A DNA stretch of 34,455 nucleotides from Acidimicrobiales bacterium (GCA_020629695.1 JAHDCV010000023.1:21194-55648), one strand, 5' to 3'; shown: positions 1-8,957, counted from the first letter of the stretch. Numbers and translations are program-made. Notes: generated from the letters alone by a model not told the origin.

Positions 1-24
1 GTGAGAGAGCGTTCGGTCACGACG

Positions 25-1224
25 TCAGCCCAGTTCCGAGCCGACGATGGATGCGAAACTCACGCACTCACCGGGGCCGCCACCGAGGTTGTGGGTCATG
101 GCGAGCTTCTTCCCCTCGTCGAGTGATCGGATGCGGCGTTCCTCCGGTGCTTCGCCGCGGAGCTGCAACCAGCATTCGAACAGCATGCGCAGGCCGGACG
201 CACCGATCGGATGGCCGAAGCTCTTGAGCCCACCATCCGGATTCACCGGGAGTTCTCCGTCGAGGTCGAACGTACCGTCGAGCACCTCCTGCCAGGCCGT
301 GCCGCGATCGGCGAAGCCGAGATCCTCCATCAGCACGAGCTCGGTCGGCGTGAAGCAGTCATGCACTTCCGCCATGGCGATCTCGGCTCGTGGGTCGGTC
401 ACGCCTGCCTGGGCATAGGCGTCCTCGGCGCAACGCGAGACCTCGTGGAACGTCGTGTAGTCGTAGTCCGGATCGAGCGGCCCCGCACCCGGTCCGGAGG
501 TGAAGGCGAGCGCCTTGATGTAGATCGGGTTGTCGGTGTACTTGTGGGCGTCCTCGGCCCGGCACAGGATCGCCGCGGCGGATCCGTCGCTCACACCGGA
601 GCAGTCGAACACGCCGAGCTGGCCGGCGATGAGAGGAGCGCTGGCGATCTTCTCCTTGCTCACCTCGCTCTGGAACTGCGCCCGGGAGTTGCGTGCGCCG
701 TTGTAGTGGTTCTTCCAGGCGATGCGGGTGAGCACCTCCTTCATCCGGTCCTCCTCGACGCCGTACTTGTTCGCGTAGGCGGGGGCGAGCAGGGAGAACG
801 AGGCCGGTGCGGTGATGTTGGCCCTCGTGCCGTCATCGGGGAGCGGAGCACCGACGAGGCCCGACATGCCATTGTCCTTGAGCTTCTCGACGCCGATCGC
901 CATGACGAGGTCGAACGCTCCCGAGGCGACGGCGTAGGCGGCGTTGCGGAACGCCTCCGAGCCGGTGGCGCACATGTTCTCGACGCGGGTGACCGGCTTG
1001 TAGTCGATCTTCAGCGGCTTCGAGATGGTCAGGCCGGAGGTGCCCGAGCCGAGGGTGCCCACCCAGAACGCGTCGACGTCGTCCTGCACGATGCCGGCCG
1101 AGTCGTATGCGGCGTGCGCGGCCTCGATGACCATGTCGTCGACCGAGCGGTCCCAGTGTTCGCCGAACTGGGTGCAACCCATGCCGACGATGGCCACTTG
1201 GTCCTTGATGCCTCGTTGTCCCAT
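25..1224 (-). CDS. SCP-x-like thiolase / acetyl-CoA acetyltransferase family protein
   Basis: A 399-residue thiolase-fold enzyme, expected to act in the cytoplasm on beta-ketoacyl-CoA or a related acyl-CoA. The nucleophilic cysteine is seen in NMCATGSEA (Cys85). The later catalytic elements are HDCF (His288, Cys290) and GHPIGAS (His338), followed by a glycine-rich NLGGGPG near the C-terminus. Length and the HDCF motif fit the SCP-x/lipid-transfer thiolase branch rather than biosynthetic thiolase. It lies 60 bp downstream of the HMG-CoA-synthase-like/DUF35 gene on the same strand, so the two are probably co-transcribed. In sterol and lipid catabolism such thiolases often work with a DUF35 partner. 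The substrate cannot be read from sequence. Family is sure, specificity unknown. Confidence 0.9.
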   Translation of the reverse strand: MGQRGIKDQVAIVGMGCTQFGEHWDRSVDDMVIEAAHAAYDSAGIVQDDVDAFWVGTLGSGTSGLTISKPLKIDYKPVTRVENMCATGSEAFRNAAYAVASGAFDLVMAIGVEKLKDNGMSGLVGAPLPDDGTRANITAPASFSLLAPAYANKYGVEEDRMKEVLTRIAWKNHYNGARNSRAQFQSEVSKEKIASAPLIAGQLGVFDCSGVSDGSAAAILCRAEDAHKYTDNPIYIKALAFTSGPGAGPLDPDYDYTTFHEVSRCAEDAYAQAGVTDPRAEIAMAEVHDCFTPTELVLMEDLGFADRGTAWQEVLDGTFDLDGELPVNPDGGLKSFGHPIGASGLRMLFECWLQLRGEAPEERRIRSLDEGKKLAMTHNLGGGPGECVSFASIVGSELG

Positions 1225-1283
1225 GAGGGTCTCGCTCTCTGTGTGTCCCCGGCGGTGCCGGGGTTCGTGTCGTCCCGGAGGGT

Positions 1284-2693
1284 TCAGTCCCGGATCGGTG
1301 TCGCTTTCCAGAAGTAGTTGTGCACGCCGTCGGCGGTCAGGAACCGCCGGAACGTCATCGACACGCGCATGCCGATCTCGACCTCGTCGACCGCGGCGTC
1401 GGTGAGCTCGCTGCGGAATCGGCCGCCGCCGTCGAAGTCGATCACGACCGCGATGGTCGGAGGCGACGGCGAGTAGGCGAGCCGGTCGATCGTGTAGGTC
1501 GCCACCGTGGCTTCGACGTCGGCCATCGAGACCAGTTCGGAGTCGTCGGTGTTGCCACCGAGTGCGACACGTTGCGGCGGCATGTGGACCATGCCGGTCT
1601 CCCGATCGCGGGATCCCTTGAGTGCGTACTTCCAGTCGTTGTTCCGGAACGACGGGGGTGCCGCCGGCGGGACGGGATCGGGACGACGCGGCGGTTCACG
1701 ATCGAGGAAGCCTCGCCAGGTCAGGAACGTCGCGTAGGCGAGCCCGTCGTTGCCGTTGTCGATCTGTGCACGCACCGGGGCGTGGCTCGTGTGGTCGCGC
1801 ACGGCCTCGGTGGTCCGCCAGAAGGTGATGTCGACACCGTCGGCGAGGGTCACGAGGGCGAGGATCTGGCCGGGTTCGGCGGTGTCGAGGGCATGGCACA
1901 GGGCCACGAGGCCGTGGGCGCTGCCGGTGTTGCCGATCTCGGGCGTGAGGTCCTCGGCGGCGGGCACGGCGCCCAGCCCGGCGGCGGCGGGAGCCGATCG
2001 GAGGGCTCGGCCGTGGAGCCCGGCGATGATCGCCAGGTCGAGGTCGGCCGCCGAGATCTCGCTCGACTTGAACGCGTCTTCGGCGGCGTCGGCGACGAGC
2101 TGGCGGTACACGCTCTCGCCGAACCGTTCCTCCCACACCCGGGAGTGGGCCCAGCCCGGCGTGCGCCACCGGTCGAGGAACTCGGCGGTGGCGGTACCGG
2201 CGCCGATCCATTCGGCCAGCACCGGTGCCTCGGCGCTGTCGTCGGCGATCAGCACGGCGGCCGCGGCGTCGCCGAGGGACGACTCGTCGGTGCTGCCCGG
2301 TCGACCCGATCGGACGTCGCCGGCGGTCACGAGGACGGGACGCTGGTCATGGAGCGCTGCCGACACCGCACCGGCGACCGATCGGGCGGAGCCGGCCATG
2401 TCGGTGGCGAGCACGTTGCCGGGCAGGTCGAGGGCCGCGTGGATCGTGGTGGCGTTGGTCTTGTCGAGATACGGCGGTGTCGCGGAACAGAACGACAGTG
2501 CCGCTGGTGTGGGGAGATCGGCGGATCGGAAGAGGTTCCTCGCCGCTTCCACGGCCATCGAGGTCGCGTCTTCGTCATAGGACGCCACGGCTCGGGTGCC
2601 TCGGCCACCACCGGCCCCGAGTGCCGCGCCGATCGCGCTGCGCTGGAGGCGGTGATAGGGCACGTAGGCCCCGAAGCCAACGATTCCGCGCAT
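1284..2693 (-). CDS. HMG-CoA synthase/KAS III-like protein fused to DUF35 OB-fold domain
   Basis: A 469-residue protein with an N-terminal thiolase-fold region (about residues 1-340, beginning MRGIVGFGAYVPYHRL) and a C-terminal DUF35-type OB-fold region (about 345-469). The ATG at 2693 was chosen because GGAGGA lies 8 bases upstream; a longer frame to 2732 has no family-like sequence. Two oddities: where HMG-CoA synthases have the catalytic cysteine this protein reads ATDMAGSARS (residues 96-105) with no cysteine, and the DUF35 zinc-ribbon cysteines are absent (segment around GSRDRETGMVHMPPQ). It may therefore be a structural or acyl-CoA-handling partner of the downstream thiolase rather than a condensing enzyme. 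Family is confident; function is inferred. Confidence 0.85.
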   Translation of the reverse strand: MRGIVGFGAYVPYHRLQRSAIGAALGAGGGRGTRAVASYDEDATSMAVEAARNLFRSADLPTPAALSFCSATPPYLDKTNATTIHAALDLPGNVLATDMAGSARSVAGAVSAALHDQRPVLVTAGDVRSGRPGSTDESSLGDAAAAVLIADDSAEAPVLAEWIGAGTATAEFLDRWRTPGWAHSRVWEERFGESVYRQLVADAAEDAFKSSEISAADLDLAIIAGLHGRALRSAPAAAGLGAVPAAEDLTPEIGNTGSAHGLVALCHALDTAEPGQILALVTLADGVDITFWRTTEAVRDHTSHAPVRAQIDNGNDGLAYATFLTWRGFLDREPPRRPDPVPPAAPPSFRNNDWKYALKGSRDRETGMVHMPPQRVALGGNTDDSELVSMADVEATVATYTIDRLAYSPSPPTIAVVIDFDGGGRFRSELTDAAVDEVEIGMRVSMTFRRFLTADGVHNYFWKATPIRD

Positions 2694-2808
2694 CGACTGC
2701 TTCCTCCGAGCCCCCTGGGTCCCCCCGGACAATCGACTCGCGGTGAGTCGACGCAGGCTGGCGTCGGCCCGACCTTAGGTCGCGCTCGACGGTCGGTTCG
2801 AATGCCGA

Positions 2809-3456
2809 TCAGTCGAGCAGCTCGGATCGAGGCGCCGGTCCCGACAGGCAGCCGGGGTTCTGGTATTCGGGTGTGAGCAACGGGTTGTAGCTCTTCTGAT
2901 ACCACTGGGCCGACGCGATGCCCTCGGCTTCGGTGCCGCCGAGCGCCCGACCGAACTGCGGTGTCGCGAACATCGCCACGCACTCGGTCTCTGCCTCCAC
3001 ACCGTGGCCGATCAGATGGGCGACCTCGTGGGCGACCACATGCAGTCCGAGTCGGTTGTCGTCCGCGAGCGGGTCGTCCGCCCAGCTCGCGGCGTCGTGG
3101 CAGACCGGCAGGCTGATGTGCGCGGTCGTGCCGCCGATCTCGGCGAAGCCGTGCACGGCCCGAGGCTGGATCAACTCGTCCCACACCCGTCGGCAGTGCA
3201 CTTCGAGGTCGTCGTTCCCGGTGACCCGCTGGACCGCTTCGGTCAGCTCCACCTCGACGTATCTCGCGTACCCCTCGTTGACCACGGCGCCGATGCAGAG
3301 GAGCACACCAAGCACCTTCAGGACGGTCGTCCAGGGAGAGCGGTTCGAGAACTTGCGCATCGCCATCCGGTTGCCGGCGCGCCGATCGCGAGGCGCGCGA
3401 CCGAAGTCCTCGTTGCCGAGGAGGTCCGCGAGCGGATCGTCGGTCTGCAAGTCCAT
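2809..3456 (-). CDS. putative membrane-anchored HExxH metalloprotein
   Basis: A 215-residue protein of unknown family. Residues 1-40 are polar and basic, one hydrophobic helix spans about 42-60, and the remainder is predicted outside the membrane. The segment HVVAHEVAHLIGH (HEVAH at 143-147) is a textbook zincin zinc-binding motif with an additional His four residues on, so a zinc peptidase role is plausible. Three cysteines outside the helix (about 88, 119, 159) might form a disulfide. It starts 97 bp from the divergent SRPBCC gene. No strong ribosome binding site is seen before the chosen ATG; an internal ATG at codon 31 is an alternative. Substrate unknown. Confidence 0.7.
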   Translation of the reverse strand: MDLQTDDPLADLLGNEDFGRAPRDRRAGNRMAMRKFSNRSPWTTVLKVLGVLLCIGAVVNEGYARYVEVELTEAVQRVTGNDDLEVHCRRVWDELIQPRAVHGFAEIGGTTAHISLPVCHDAASWADDPLADDNRLGLHVVAHEVAHLIGHGVEAETECVAMFATPQFGRALGGTEAEGIASAQWYQKSYNPLLTPEYQNPGCLSGPAPRSELLD

Positions 3457-3553
3457 GTCAGCTCATCGGTCGGTTCGGGGCCGAACCTGACCGCGATCGT
3501 CGACGGCGGCCTCCGGTGGGTCGCCGGGCTGCGGTCGGTGCGATCATGGCGGC

Positions 3554-4033
3554 ATGACACCGATCCGTTTCACCGTCACCCACCGGTTCGATCAACCACC
3601 TCGGATCGTCTGGGACGAGATGGTCGATTGGCCGGCGCACGGCGAGTGGATCCCGGCGACGCGGGTGGAGATCGACGAGGGCGATCCACAGGCCGTCGGT
3701 GGCATGTTCACCGGCTACACGGGCTACGGGCCGCTGACGCTCGTCGACCACATGTGCATCACCGACATCGACTTCGACGCCGATTCCGGTGTCGGCACCT
3801 GCGAGGTCGACAAGCTCGGTCCGGTGCTGAAAGGCCGTGCCGGCTTCACGATCGGACCGGACGGTGCCGGCACGACCCTGGAGTGGTTCGAGGACGTCAC
3901 CGTGCCTTACCTGCCGGGCTTCCTGGCACCGCTGGTGAGCAAGCTGAGTGCCCTCGGATTCGCGCAGGGCATGCGCAGCCTGGCGAAGGTCCTCGACTCG
4001 CGTCCGGCCCCCACCGGCGGCACCACGGTCTGA
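3554..4033 (+). CDS. SRPBCC family protein (START/Bet v1-like)
   Basis: A 159-residue protein whose opening FTVTHRFDQPPRIVWDEMVDWPAHGEWIP is the usual start of SRPBCC/polyketide-cyclase-like proteins: a first beta strand, then a helix with the conserved tryptophans before a ligand cavity. The middle alternates short strands (LVDHMCITDIDFD, GRAGFTIGPDG, TTLEWFEDVTV) and the end is the long C-terminal helix expected of the fold. Such proteins bind hydrophobic ligands or act as small cyclases or hydrolases; nothing here identifies the ligand. It is divergent from the HExxH gene and separated from the ABC operon by about 180 bp. Confidence 0.75.
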   Translation: MTPIRFTVTHRFDQPPRIVWDEMVDWPAHGEWIPATRVEIDEGDPQAVGGMFTGYTGYGPLTLVDHMCITDIDFDADSGVGTCEVDKLGPVLKGRAGFTIGPDGAGTTLEWFEDVTVPYLPGFLAPLVSKLSALGFAQGMRSLAKVLDSRPAPTGGTTV

Positions 4034-4211
4034 ACCGAACCGCTCGCCCCAGGGCGTCGGAGTTCGTGCCCCTCGACCGATGGTGGGACGAGCGCGTCCG
4101 GACGGATTCGATTTGCGGACAGGATCTGGCCGCATCGACGATCATGCTGTCGTCATGCTCACCCACACCCCCAGGGATGCCACCGCGCATCGCCGACCCG
4201 AGGAGTCGCCC

Positions 4212-5192
4212 ATGCACGCCATCACCGCTTCCGGCCTGAGTCGCCGCTTCGGAGACCTCGAGGCCGTCGCCGGCATCGACCTCGCGATCGAGCGCGGCGA
4301 GATCTACGGCCTGCTCGGTCCGAACGGGGCCGGCAAGTCGACGACCGTCCGGATGTTGTGCACCTTGCTCGGGCCGACCGGTGGACGTGCCGTCGTGGCC
4401 GGCCACGACGTCGCCGACGAACCGGATGCGGTGCGACTCCGGATCGGAGCCGCGCTGCAGGAGGCCGCACTCGACCCCAAGCAGACCGGGACCCAACTCC
4501 TTCGTCTGCAGGGCCGTCTGTACGGGTTGTCCAACGCCGAGGTCGACCAGCGGGTGTCGGAGTTGACCGCGATGATCGATCTCGGTGAGGCGATCGATCG
4601 CCCGATCGACACCTACTCGGGTGGGATGAAGCGGCGGCTCGACCTGGCCGCGGCCCTCGTCCACAACCCCGAGGTGTTGTTTCTCGACGAGCCGACCACG
4701 GGGCTCGACCCGGTCAGCCGCAATCGGGTCTGGGATGAGGTCCGGATGCTGAACGAGACGCTCGGCATGACGATCCTGCTGACGACCCAGTACCTCGAAG
4801 AGGCCGACTCGCTGGCCCATCGCGTCGGGATCATCGATGGCGGGAAACTCGTCGCCGAAGGCACTCCGACTGAGCTGAAACGCCAGGTCGGTGACGATCT
4901 CATCGTCGCGAGGATCGATGGCGATCCCGCGGCGGCCGCCGCGGTCGTCGGCGCACTCGACGGCGCCCGTGTCGTCGACACGAGCGATGGCGCTCTGATG
5001 GTCGCCGCACCCGACGGCGCCGCCACGGTCGGGCCCGTGGCCGTGGCCCTCGCCGAGGCGGGGATCCCGCTACGCGATCTCACGTTGCGCACCCCGACCC
5101 TCGACGACGTGTTCCTCGAGGTGACCGGCAACCGACTCCGCAGCGACGCACGCCCCACGTCCACCGACCAGATCGATGAGGTGTCCCGATGA
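4212..5192 (+). CDS. DrrA-type ABC transporter ATP-binding protein
   Basis: A 326-residue nucleotide-binding subunit of a daunorubicin-resistance-type exporter. Walker A is GPNGAGKS (36-43), the signature is YSGGMKRR, Walker B is VLFLDEPTTGLDP, and a roughly 90-residue C-terminal extension ending in TLRTPTLDDVFLEVTG is typical of the DrrA/DUF4162 type. The reading frame is open further upstream to 3948, but ATG 4212 is preferred because GAGGAG lies 7 bases before it and the protein then begins directly with the family sequence. Its stop overlaps the start of the permease gene by four bases, so translation is likely coupled. Exported substrate unknown. Confidence 0.93.
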   Translation: MHAITASGLSRRFGDLEAVAGIDLAIERGEIYGLLGPNGAGKSTTVRMLCTLLGPTGGRAVVAGHDVADEPDAVRLRIGAALQEAALDPKQTGTQLLRLQGRLYGLSNAEVDQRVSELTAMIDLGEAIDRPIDTYSGGMKRRLDLAAALVHNPEVLFLDEPTTGLDPVSRNRVWDEVRMLNETLGMTILLTTQYLEEADSLAHRVGIIDGGKLVAEGTPTELKRQVGDDLIVARIDGDPAAAAAVVGALDGARVVDTSDGALMVAAPDGAATVGPVAVALAEAGIPLRDLTLRTPTLDDVFLEVTGNRLRSDARPTSTDQIDEVSR

Positions 5193-6007
5193 CCACCACG
5201 TCCACCGCCCTTCTCCCCGGGTCCACCTCGACGATCCGTGCCCGACCCACCAGCTTCGTCCACGACGTGTCCACGATCGCGGGTCGTGCCCTGCGGGCCG
5301 TCCCCGGCGACCTCGAAGCCGTGATCCCGCCGGTGCTGATCGCCACGTTCTTCTTCGTCGTGAACATCGCGACCCTCGAGGGCCTCACCGAGGGCCAGAT
5401 CGACGGTTTCGACTACACGGCGTTCCAGATGCCGACCGCGATCCTGCTGGGGGTGACCGGCGTGTCACGCGCGCCGGCGCTGGTGCTCGATGTCCAGAAC
5501 GGCTACCTCGACCGCTTGCTCATGACCCCGATGCGCCGCATCGCGATCCTGCTGGGGCACCTCGTGGCCGACGTCGCGATCGCGATGGCCCTCGCCGTAC
5601 CGATCCTCGTGCTGGGTCTGATCCTCGGCACCGGCTTCGAGACCGGCGTCGTCGGGGCGATCGTGTTCCTCCTGATGGCCGCGTTCTGGAGCCTGTCATT
5701 CGCCGGGTTCGGCTACGCCGTGGCGTTGAAGACGGGCAATCCGGCGGCGGTCCAGTCGGTCTTCCTGCTGTTCTTCCCCTTCCTGTTCCTCACGACCTCC
5801 TACGTACCCCGGGCGCAACTGTCGGGTTGGCTCGACACCGTGGCGTCGTTCAATCCCGTCACCTACATCCTCGAGGGCCTGCGCTCGCTCGCCATCGACG
5901 GCTGGACGATCGACCTCCTGTGGGGCGTGATCGCCATCGTGGCCGTGGGTGCGCTCAGCATGTCGATGTGCCTGGCGGCCCTCCGGGGTCGAGTGGCGGC
6001 CGGCTGA
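5189..6007 (+). CDS. ABC-2 type transporter permease (DrrB-like)
   Basis: A 272-residue integral membrane protein with about six hydrophobic helices (PPVLIATFFFVVNIA; TAILLGVTGV; VADVAIAMALAVPILVLGLILG; GAIVFLLMAAFWSLSFAGFGYAVAL; SVFLLFFPFLFLTTSYV; LLWGVIAIVAVGALSMSMCLAAL). The loop PRAQLSGWLDTVASFNPVTYILEGLRSL is the characteristic C-terminal signature of ABC-2 exporters. It forms the membrane half of the exporter with the ATPase whose stop it overlaps (ATGA), and is followed after two bases by the WYL regulator. Confidence 0.92.
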   Translation: MTTTSTALLPGSTSTIRARPTSFVHDVSTIAGRALRAVPGDLEAVIPPVLIATFFFVVNIATLEGLTEGQIDGFDYTAFQMPTAILLGVTGVSRAPALVLDVQNGYLDRLLMTPMRRIAILLGHLVADVAIAMALAVPILVLGLILGTGFETGVVGAIVFLLMAAFWSLSFAGFGYAVALKTGNPAAVQSVFLLFFPFLFLTTSYVPRAQLSGWLDTVASFNPVTYILEGLRSLAIDGWTIDLLWGVIAIVAVGALSMSMCLAALRGRVAAG

Positions 6008-6009
6008 GC

Positions 6010-7005
6010 ATGAGCGACCCGACCGCCCGGGCGTTGCGACTGTTGTCGCTGCTCCAGACCCACCGGCACTGGTCCGGTCCGGATCTGGCCGAGCGGCTGG
6101 GGGTGAGTGCCCGCACGGTCAGGCGGGATGTCGATCGACTGCGGTCACTCGGCTATCCCGTCGAAGCGGCGCCGGGTCTCGACGGCGGCTATCAGCTCGC
6201 GGCGGGCGCCCACCTCCCGCCGCTCGTCGTGGACGACGACGAGGCCGTCGCGCTGGCCATCGGACTCCGGGCGGCGGCGGGTGCCTCGATCGAAGGGATC
6301 GAGGACACGACGCTGCGGGTGATGGCCAAGCTCGAGCAGATCCTGCCCGATCACGTTCGACGCCGGGTCGACGCCCTCAACTCCAACATCGAGTCGCTCC
6401 GGTGGACCCCGACCACGGTCGTGCCGCCGTCCAGCCTCGGGTTGCTGGCCCAGGCCTGTCGTGATCGTGAGGAGGTCCGGTTCGGCTACACCCGCCGCGA
6501 CGGCGAGGCCTCGGCCCGGCTGGTGCAACCACTCCAGCTCGTCTCGGTCGGGCAGCGGTGGTACCTCGTGGCATGGGACGTGCGCCGAGCGGACTGGCGG
6601 ACCTTCCGGATCGACCGGATGGAGGAGCCCCGCCTCGCCGGTGTGCGGTTCCCGACGAGAGAGCTACCCGGTGACACGCCGGCCGAGTTCGTGGCCGACG
6701 GGCTGCGCCGGGCCTCGGCGGCCCACGAGGCCACGGTGGTGCTCACCGGCCCGGAGGAGCGCCTCGGCGCGATGCCACACTGGTACGGCGCCGTCGTGCT
6801 GGAGGAGGTCGACGGGCGTCGGCGGCTCCGGCTGAAGTCGGACTCGATCGACTGGCTGGCCGCCAACATCGCGATCTTCTCGACCTCGTTCGACCTCCAG
6901 CTCGTCGAGGTGCCGCCGGAGGTCCTCACCATGCTCCGTACCGGCGCGGCCCGACTCGACGGCGCCACGGGCGACGCGGCTCCGTCTGGACTGTCCGCCG
7001 GGTGA
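6010..7005 (+). CDS. WYL domain-containing HTH transcriptional regulator
   Basis: A 331-residue YafY/DeoR-like regulator. Residues 1-60 hold a winged HTH (LLSLLQTHRHWSGPDLAERL, then VSARTVRRDVDRLRSLGYPV) and the middle carries the WYL domain (LVSVGQRWYLVAWDVRRADW, then RTFRIDRM), followed by a WCX-like C-terminal region. The ATG begins two bases after the permease stop; the open frame extends upstream to 5176 but that part lies within the permease gene. Position at the end of the exporter pair suggests it controls this operon, perhaps sensing a ligand or nucleic acid through WYL. That role is inferred from context. Confidence 0.9.
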   Translation: MSDPTARALRLLSLLQTHRHWSGPDLAERLGVSARTVRRDVDRLRSLGYPVEAAPGLDGGYQLAAGAHLPPLVVDDDEAVALAIGLRAAAGASIEGIEDTTLRVMAKLEQILPDHVRRRVDALNSNIESLRWTPTTVVPPSSLGLLAQACRDREEVRFGYTRRDGEASARLVQPLQLVSVGQRWYLVAWDVRRADWRTFRIDRMEEPRLAGVRFPTRELPGDTPAEFVADGLRRASAAHEATVVLTGPEERLGAMPHWYGAVVLEEVDGRRRLRLKSDSIDWLAANIAIFSTSFDLQLVEVPPEVLTMLRTGAARLDGATGDAAPSGLSAG

Positions 7006-7020
7006 TCGACAAGATGGCAC

Positions 7021-8235
7021 ATGCGCCACGCCGAGCAGGTCCGGTTGTTGAAGCAACTCATCGAGCGGCTCGACGCCGGCACGAATGTCGATGCCGGCTC
7101 TCTGCGGGTGCAGTCCACCCGGACCTACACCGACACCGAACAGGCCCGCCGAGAACGGGATCTCTTCTTCCGCCAGACCGGCCACTGCCTCGGCATGTCC
7201 CGGGATCTCGACCAGCCGACGGCGTTCTTCACGAACGACGACCTCGGGACGCCCATCCTGGCGACTCGGGACAACGATGGGACCTTCCGGGCGTTCGTCA
7301 ACTCGTGCCGCCATCGGGGTGCACTGGTCGAGACCGCGGCGAAGGGCACGAAGCGCCGCTTCACCTGCCCATTCCATTCGTGGACCTATGACGTGGCCGG
7401 AACCCTCGTCGGCCTGCCGAAGAACGATCATTTCGGTGACGTCGACACCGAGTGTCTGAGCTTGCGGCCGCTTCCGGCCGAGGAGCGACACGGGCTGTTG
7501 TTCGTGCATCCCGACCCGAACGGCGTCCTCGACGTCGATGAGTTGCTCGGTGCGTGGTTCGACGAGGAGTTCTCGACCTGGGGCTTCGACACGATGGTGC
7601 CGATCAACGCCGACACCTACGACACGGCCTGCAACTGGAAGCTCGCCATGGACACCTTCGGCGAGACGTACCACTTCTCGTCGCTCCACGCCGACACGCT
7701 GTTCAACAGCTTCCACGGCAACGTGCAGTGCTACGACGACGACGGGCACAACCACCGAATGATCCTGTGTCGACGCGAGATCGACGAGATGCGGCACCTG
7801 CCGGAGGCCGACTGGGACATCACCGTCGCCGGCTTGCCCGTCTACTGGCTCTTCCCGAACATCATCCTCATGCCGTTCCGGGCCGGGGCGTTCCTCGTGC
7901 GGGCCTACCCACACCCCGACGATCCGGGCCGTCACATCTCCCGGATCGGCTTCTACATGAAGGGCGAACTCGCCGACGCTGAGGGTCCCGAGGCCGCCGA
8001 GGTCAACGAGATGATCGCGACCATCGCCCAGAACTTCGCCGAGATCATCCGCGACGAGGACTACGTGATGAGTTCGTCCCAACAGGCCGCGGCGAACACG
8101 GGGTCGCTCGAGTCGATCGTGTTCGGGCGGAACGAACCGGCCCTCCACCACTACCACGCGACCTACGACGCGAAGCTGGGGATCGAGTCCGGGTATGCCG
8201 TCGCCGAGGTGACACGTGACGTCGTGACACGATGA
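7021..8235 (+). CDS. Rieske non-heme iron ring-hydroxylating oxygenase, alpha subunit
   Basis: A 404-residue oxygenase alpha subunit. The Rieske [2Fe-2S] ligands are Cys96-x-His98 and Cys116-x2-His119 (SCRHRG and CPFHSW). The mononuclear iron site is in the motif ETYHFSSLH (His218, His223), preceded by NWKLAMDTFG. The expected third, acidic ligand probably lies in the C-terminal IIRDEDYVMSS segment. Such enzymes hydroxylate or demethylate aromatic, sterol or quaternary-amine substrates using a separate reductase, which is not in this window. It lies 15 bp after the WYL regulator gene and overlaps the epimerase gene by four bases. Substrate not assignable. Confidence 0.9.
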   Translation: MRHAEQVRLLKQLIERLDAGTNVDAGSLRVQSTRTYTDTEQARRERDLFFRQTGHCLGMSRDLDQPTAFFTNDDLGTPILATRDNDGTFRAFVNSCRHRGALVETAAKGTKRRFTCPFHSWTYDVAGTLVGLPKNDHFGDVDTECLSLRPLPAEERHGLLFVHPDPNGVLDVDELLGAWFDEEFSTWGFDTMVPINADTYDTACNWKLAMDTFGETYHFSSLHADTLFNSFHGNVQCYDDDGHNHRMILCRREIDEMRHLPEADWDITVAGLPVYWLFPNIILMPFRAGAFLVRAYPHPDDPGRHISRIGFYMKGELADAEGPEAAEVNEMIATIAQNFAEIIRDEDYVMSSSQQAAANTGSLESIVFGRNEPALHHYHATYDAKLGIESGYAVAEVTRDVVTR

Positions 8236-8957
8236 CGGCGTCGACGCCGTGGCCATCGGTTCCCGCGGCCGAAGCGGCCTGGCTCACCGAGGCACAGATG
8301 GTCGAGGTCGACCGGGTCATGATGGAGGACCTCGGCATCGATCTCGTTCGGATGATGGAGAACGCCGGCCGCAACCTCGCACAGGTCGCCGTCGAGCGGT
8401 TCGCCCCCCGCCGGGTGACCGTGCTCGCCGGTTCTGGCGGCAACGGCGGCGGCGGCATGGTCGCGGCGCGCCACCTCCACAACCGCGGCGTCGACGTCCG
8501 ACTCGTGACCACGCGCCCCATCGGGCAGCTCCGCGGCGTACCGGGCGAGCAGGCGGCGATCCTCGGTCACCTCGGTGTCGGGCCATCGGACGACGTCGAC
8601 GGGGCCGTCGCCGACGCTGACCTCCTCATCGACGCGGTCATCGGGTACGCACTCCGCGGGGCGCCGTCGGGGCGGGCGGCCGTGCTGATCGAGTCGATGA
8701 ACGCGAGTGGGTGTCCCGTGCTGGCGCTCGACACACCATCGGGACTGGACGTGTCGGGTGGACCCGCCCCGGGCGCCGTGGTCCGAGCGACGATGACGCT
8801 GACCGTCGCGCAGCCGAAGGTCGCGCTGCGGGATGCTCCGGAGGTCGGCGAGCTCGCGGTCGCCGACATCTCGGTGCCGCCGTCGGTCTACGACTCACTC
8901 GGGTGTGCCACCGCCGTCCGGTTCTCGACGTCCTCGATCGTCACGATCAACGTCTGA
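8232..8957 (+). CDS. nnrE: NAD(P)H-hydrate epimerase (YjeF N-terminal domain type)
   Basis: A 241-residue stand-alone YjeF-N protein that would interconvert the R and S forms of damaged NAD(P)HX. Supporting motifs are MMENAGRNLA (41-50), the glycine-rich loop VLAGSGGNGGGGMVAARHL (about 64-82) and LALDTPSGLDVSGG. The usual loop is GxGNNGGDG; here one Asn and the Asp are Gly, so activity could be altered. The dehydratase domain often fused to this one is absent. The start overlaps the Rieske gene stop (ATGA). Its last 63 bases run opposite the end of the convergent ABC ATPase gene. Confidence 0.85.
   Translation: MTASTPWPSVPAAEAAWLTEAQMVEVDRVMMEDLGIDLVRMMENAGRNLAQVAVERFAPRRVTVLAGSGGNGGGGMVAARHLHNRGVDVRLVTTRPIGQLRGVPGEQAAILGHLGVGPSDDVDGAVADADLLIDAVIGYALRGAPSGRAAVLIESMNASGCPVLALDTPSGLDVSGGPAPGAVVRATMTLTVAQPKVALRDAPEVGELAVADISVPPSVYDSLGCATAVRFSTSSIVTINV

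Noticed and set aside
1320-2876. A 518-codon plus-strand open frame.
   Set aside because: It is antisense to the HMG-CoA-synthase-like gene, rich in Gly/Arg/Val/His, and has no ribosome binding site or recognisable motif.
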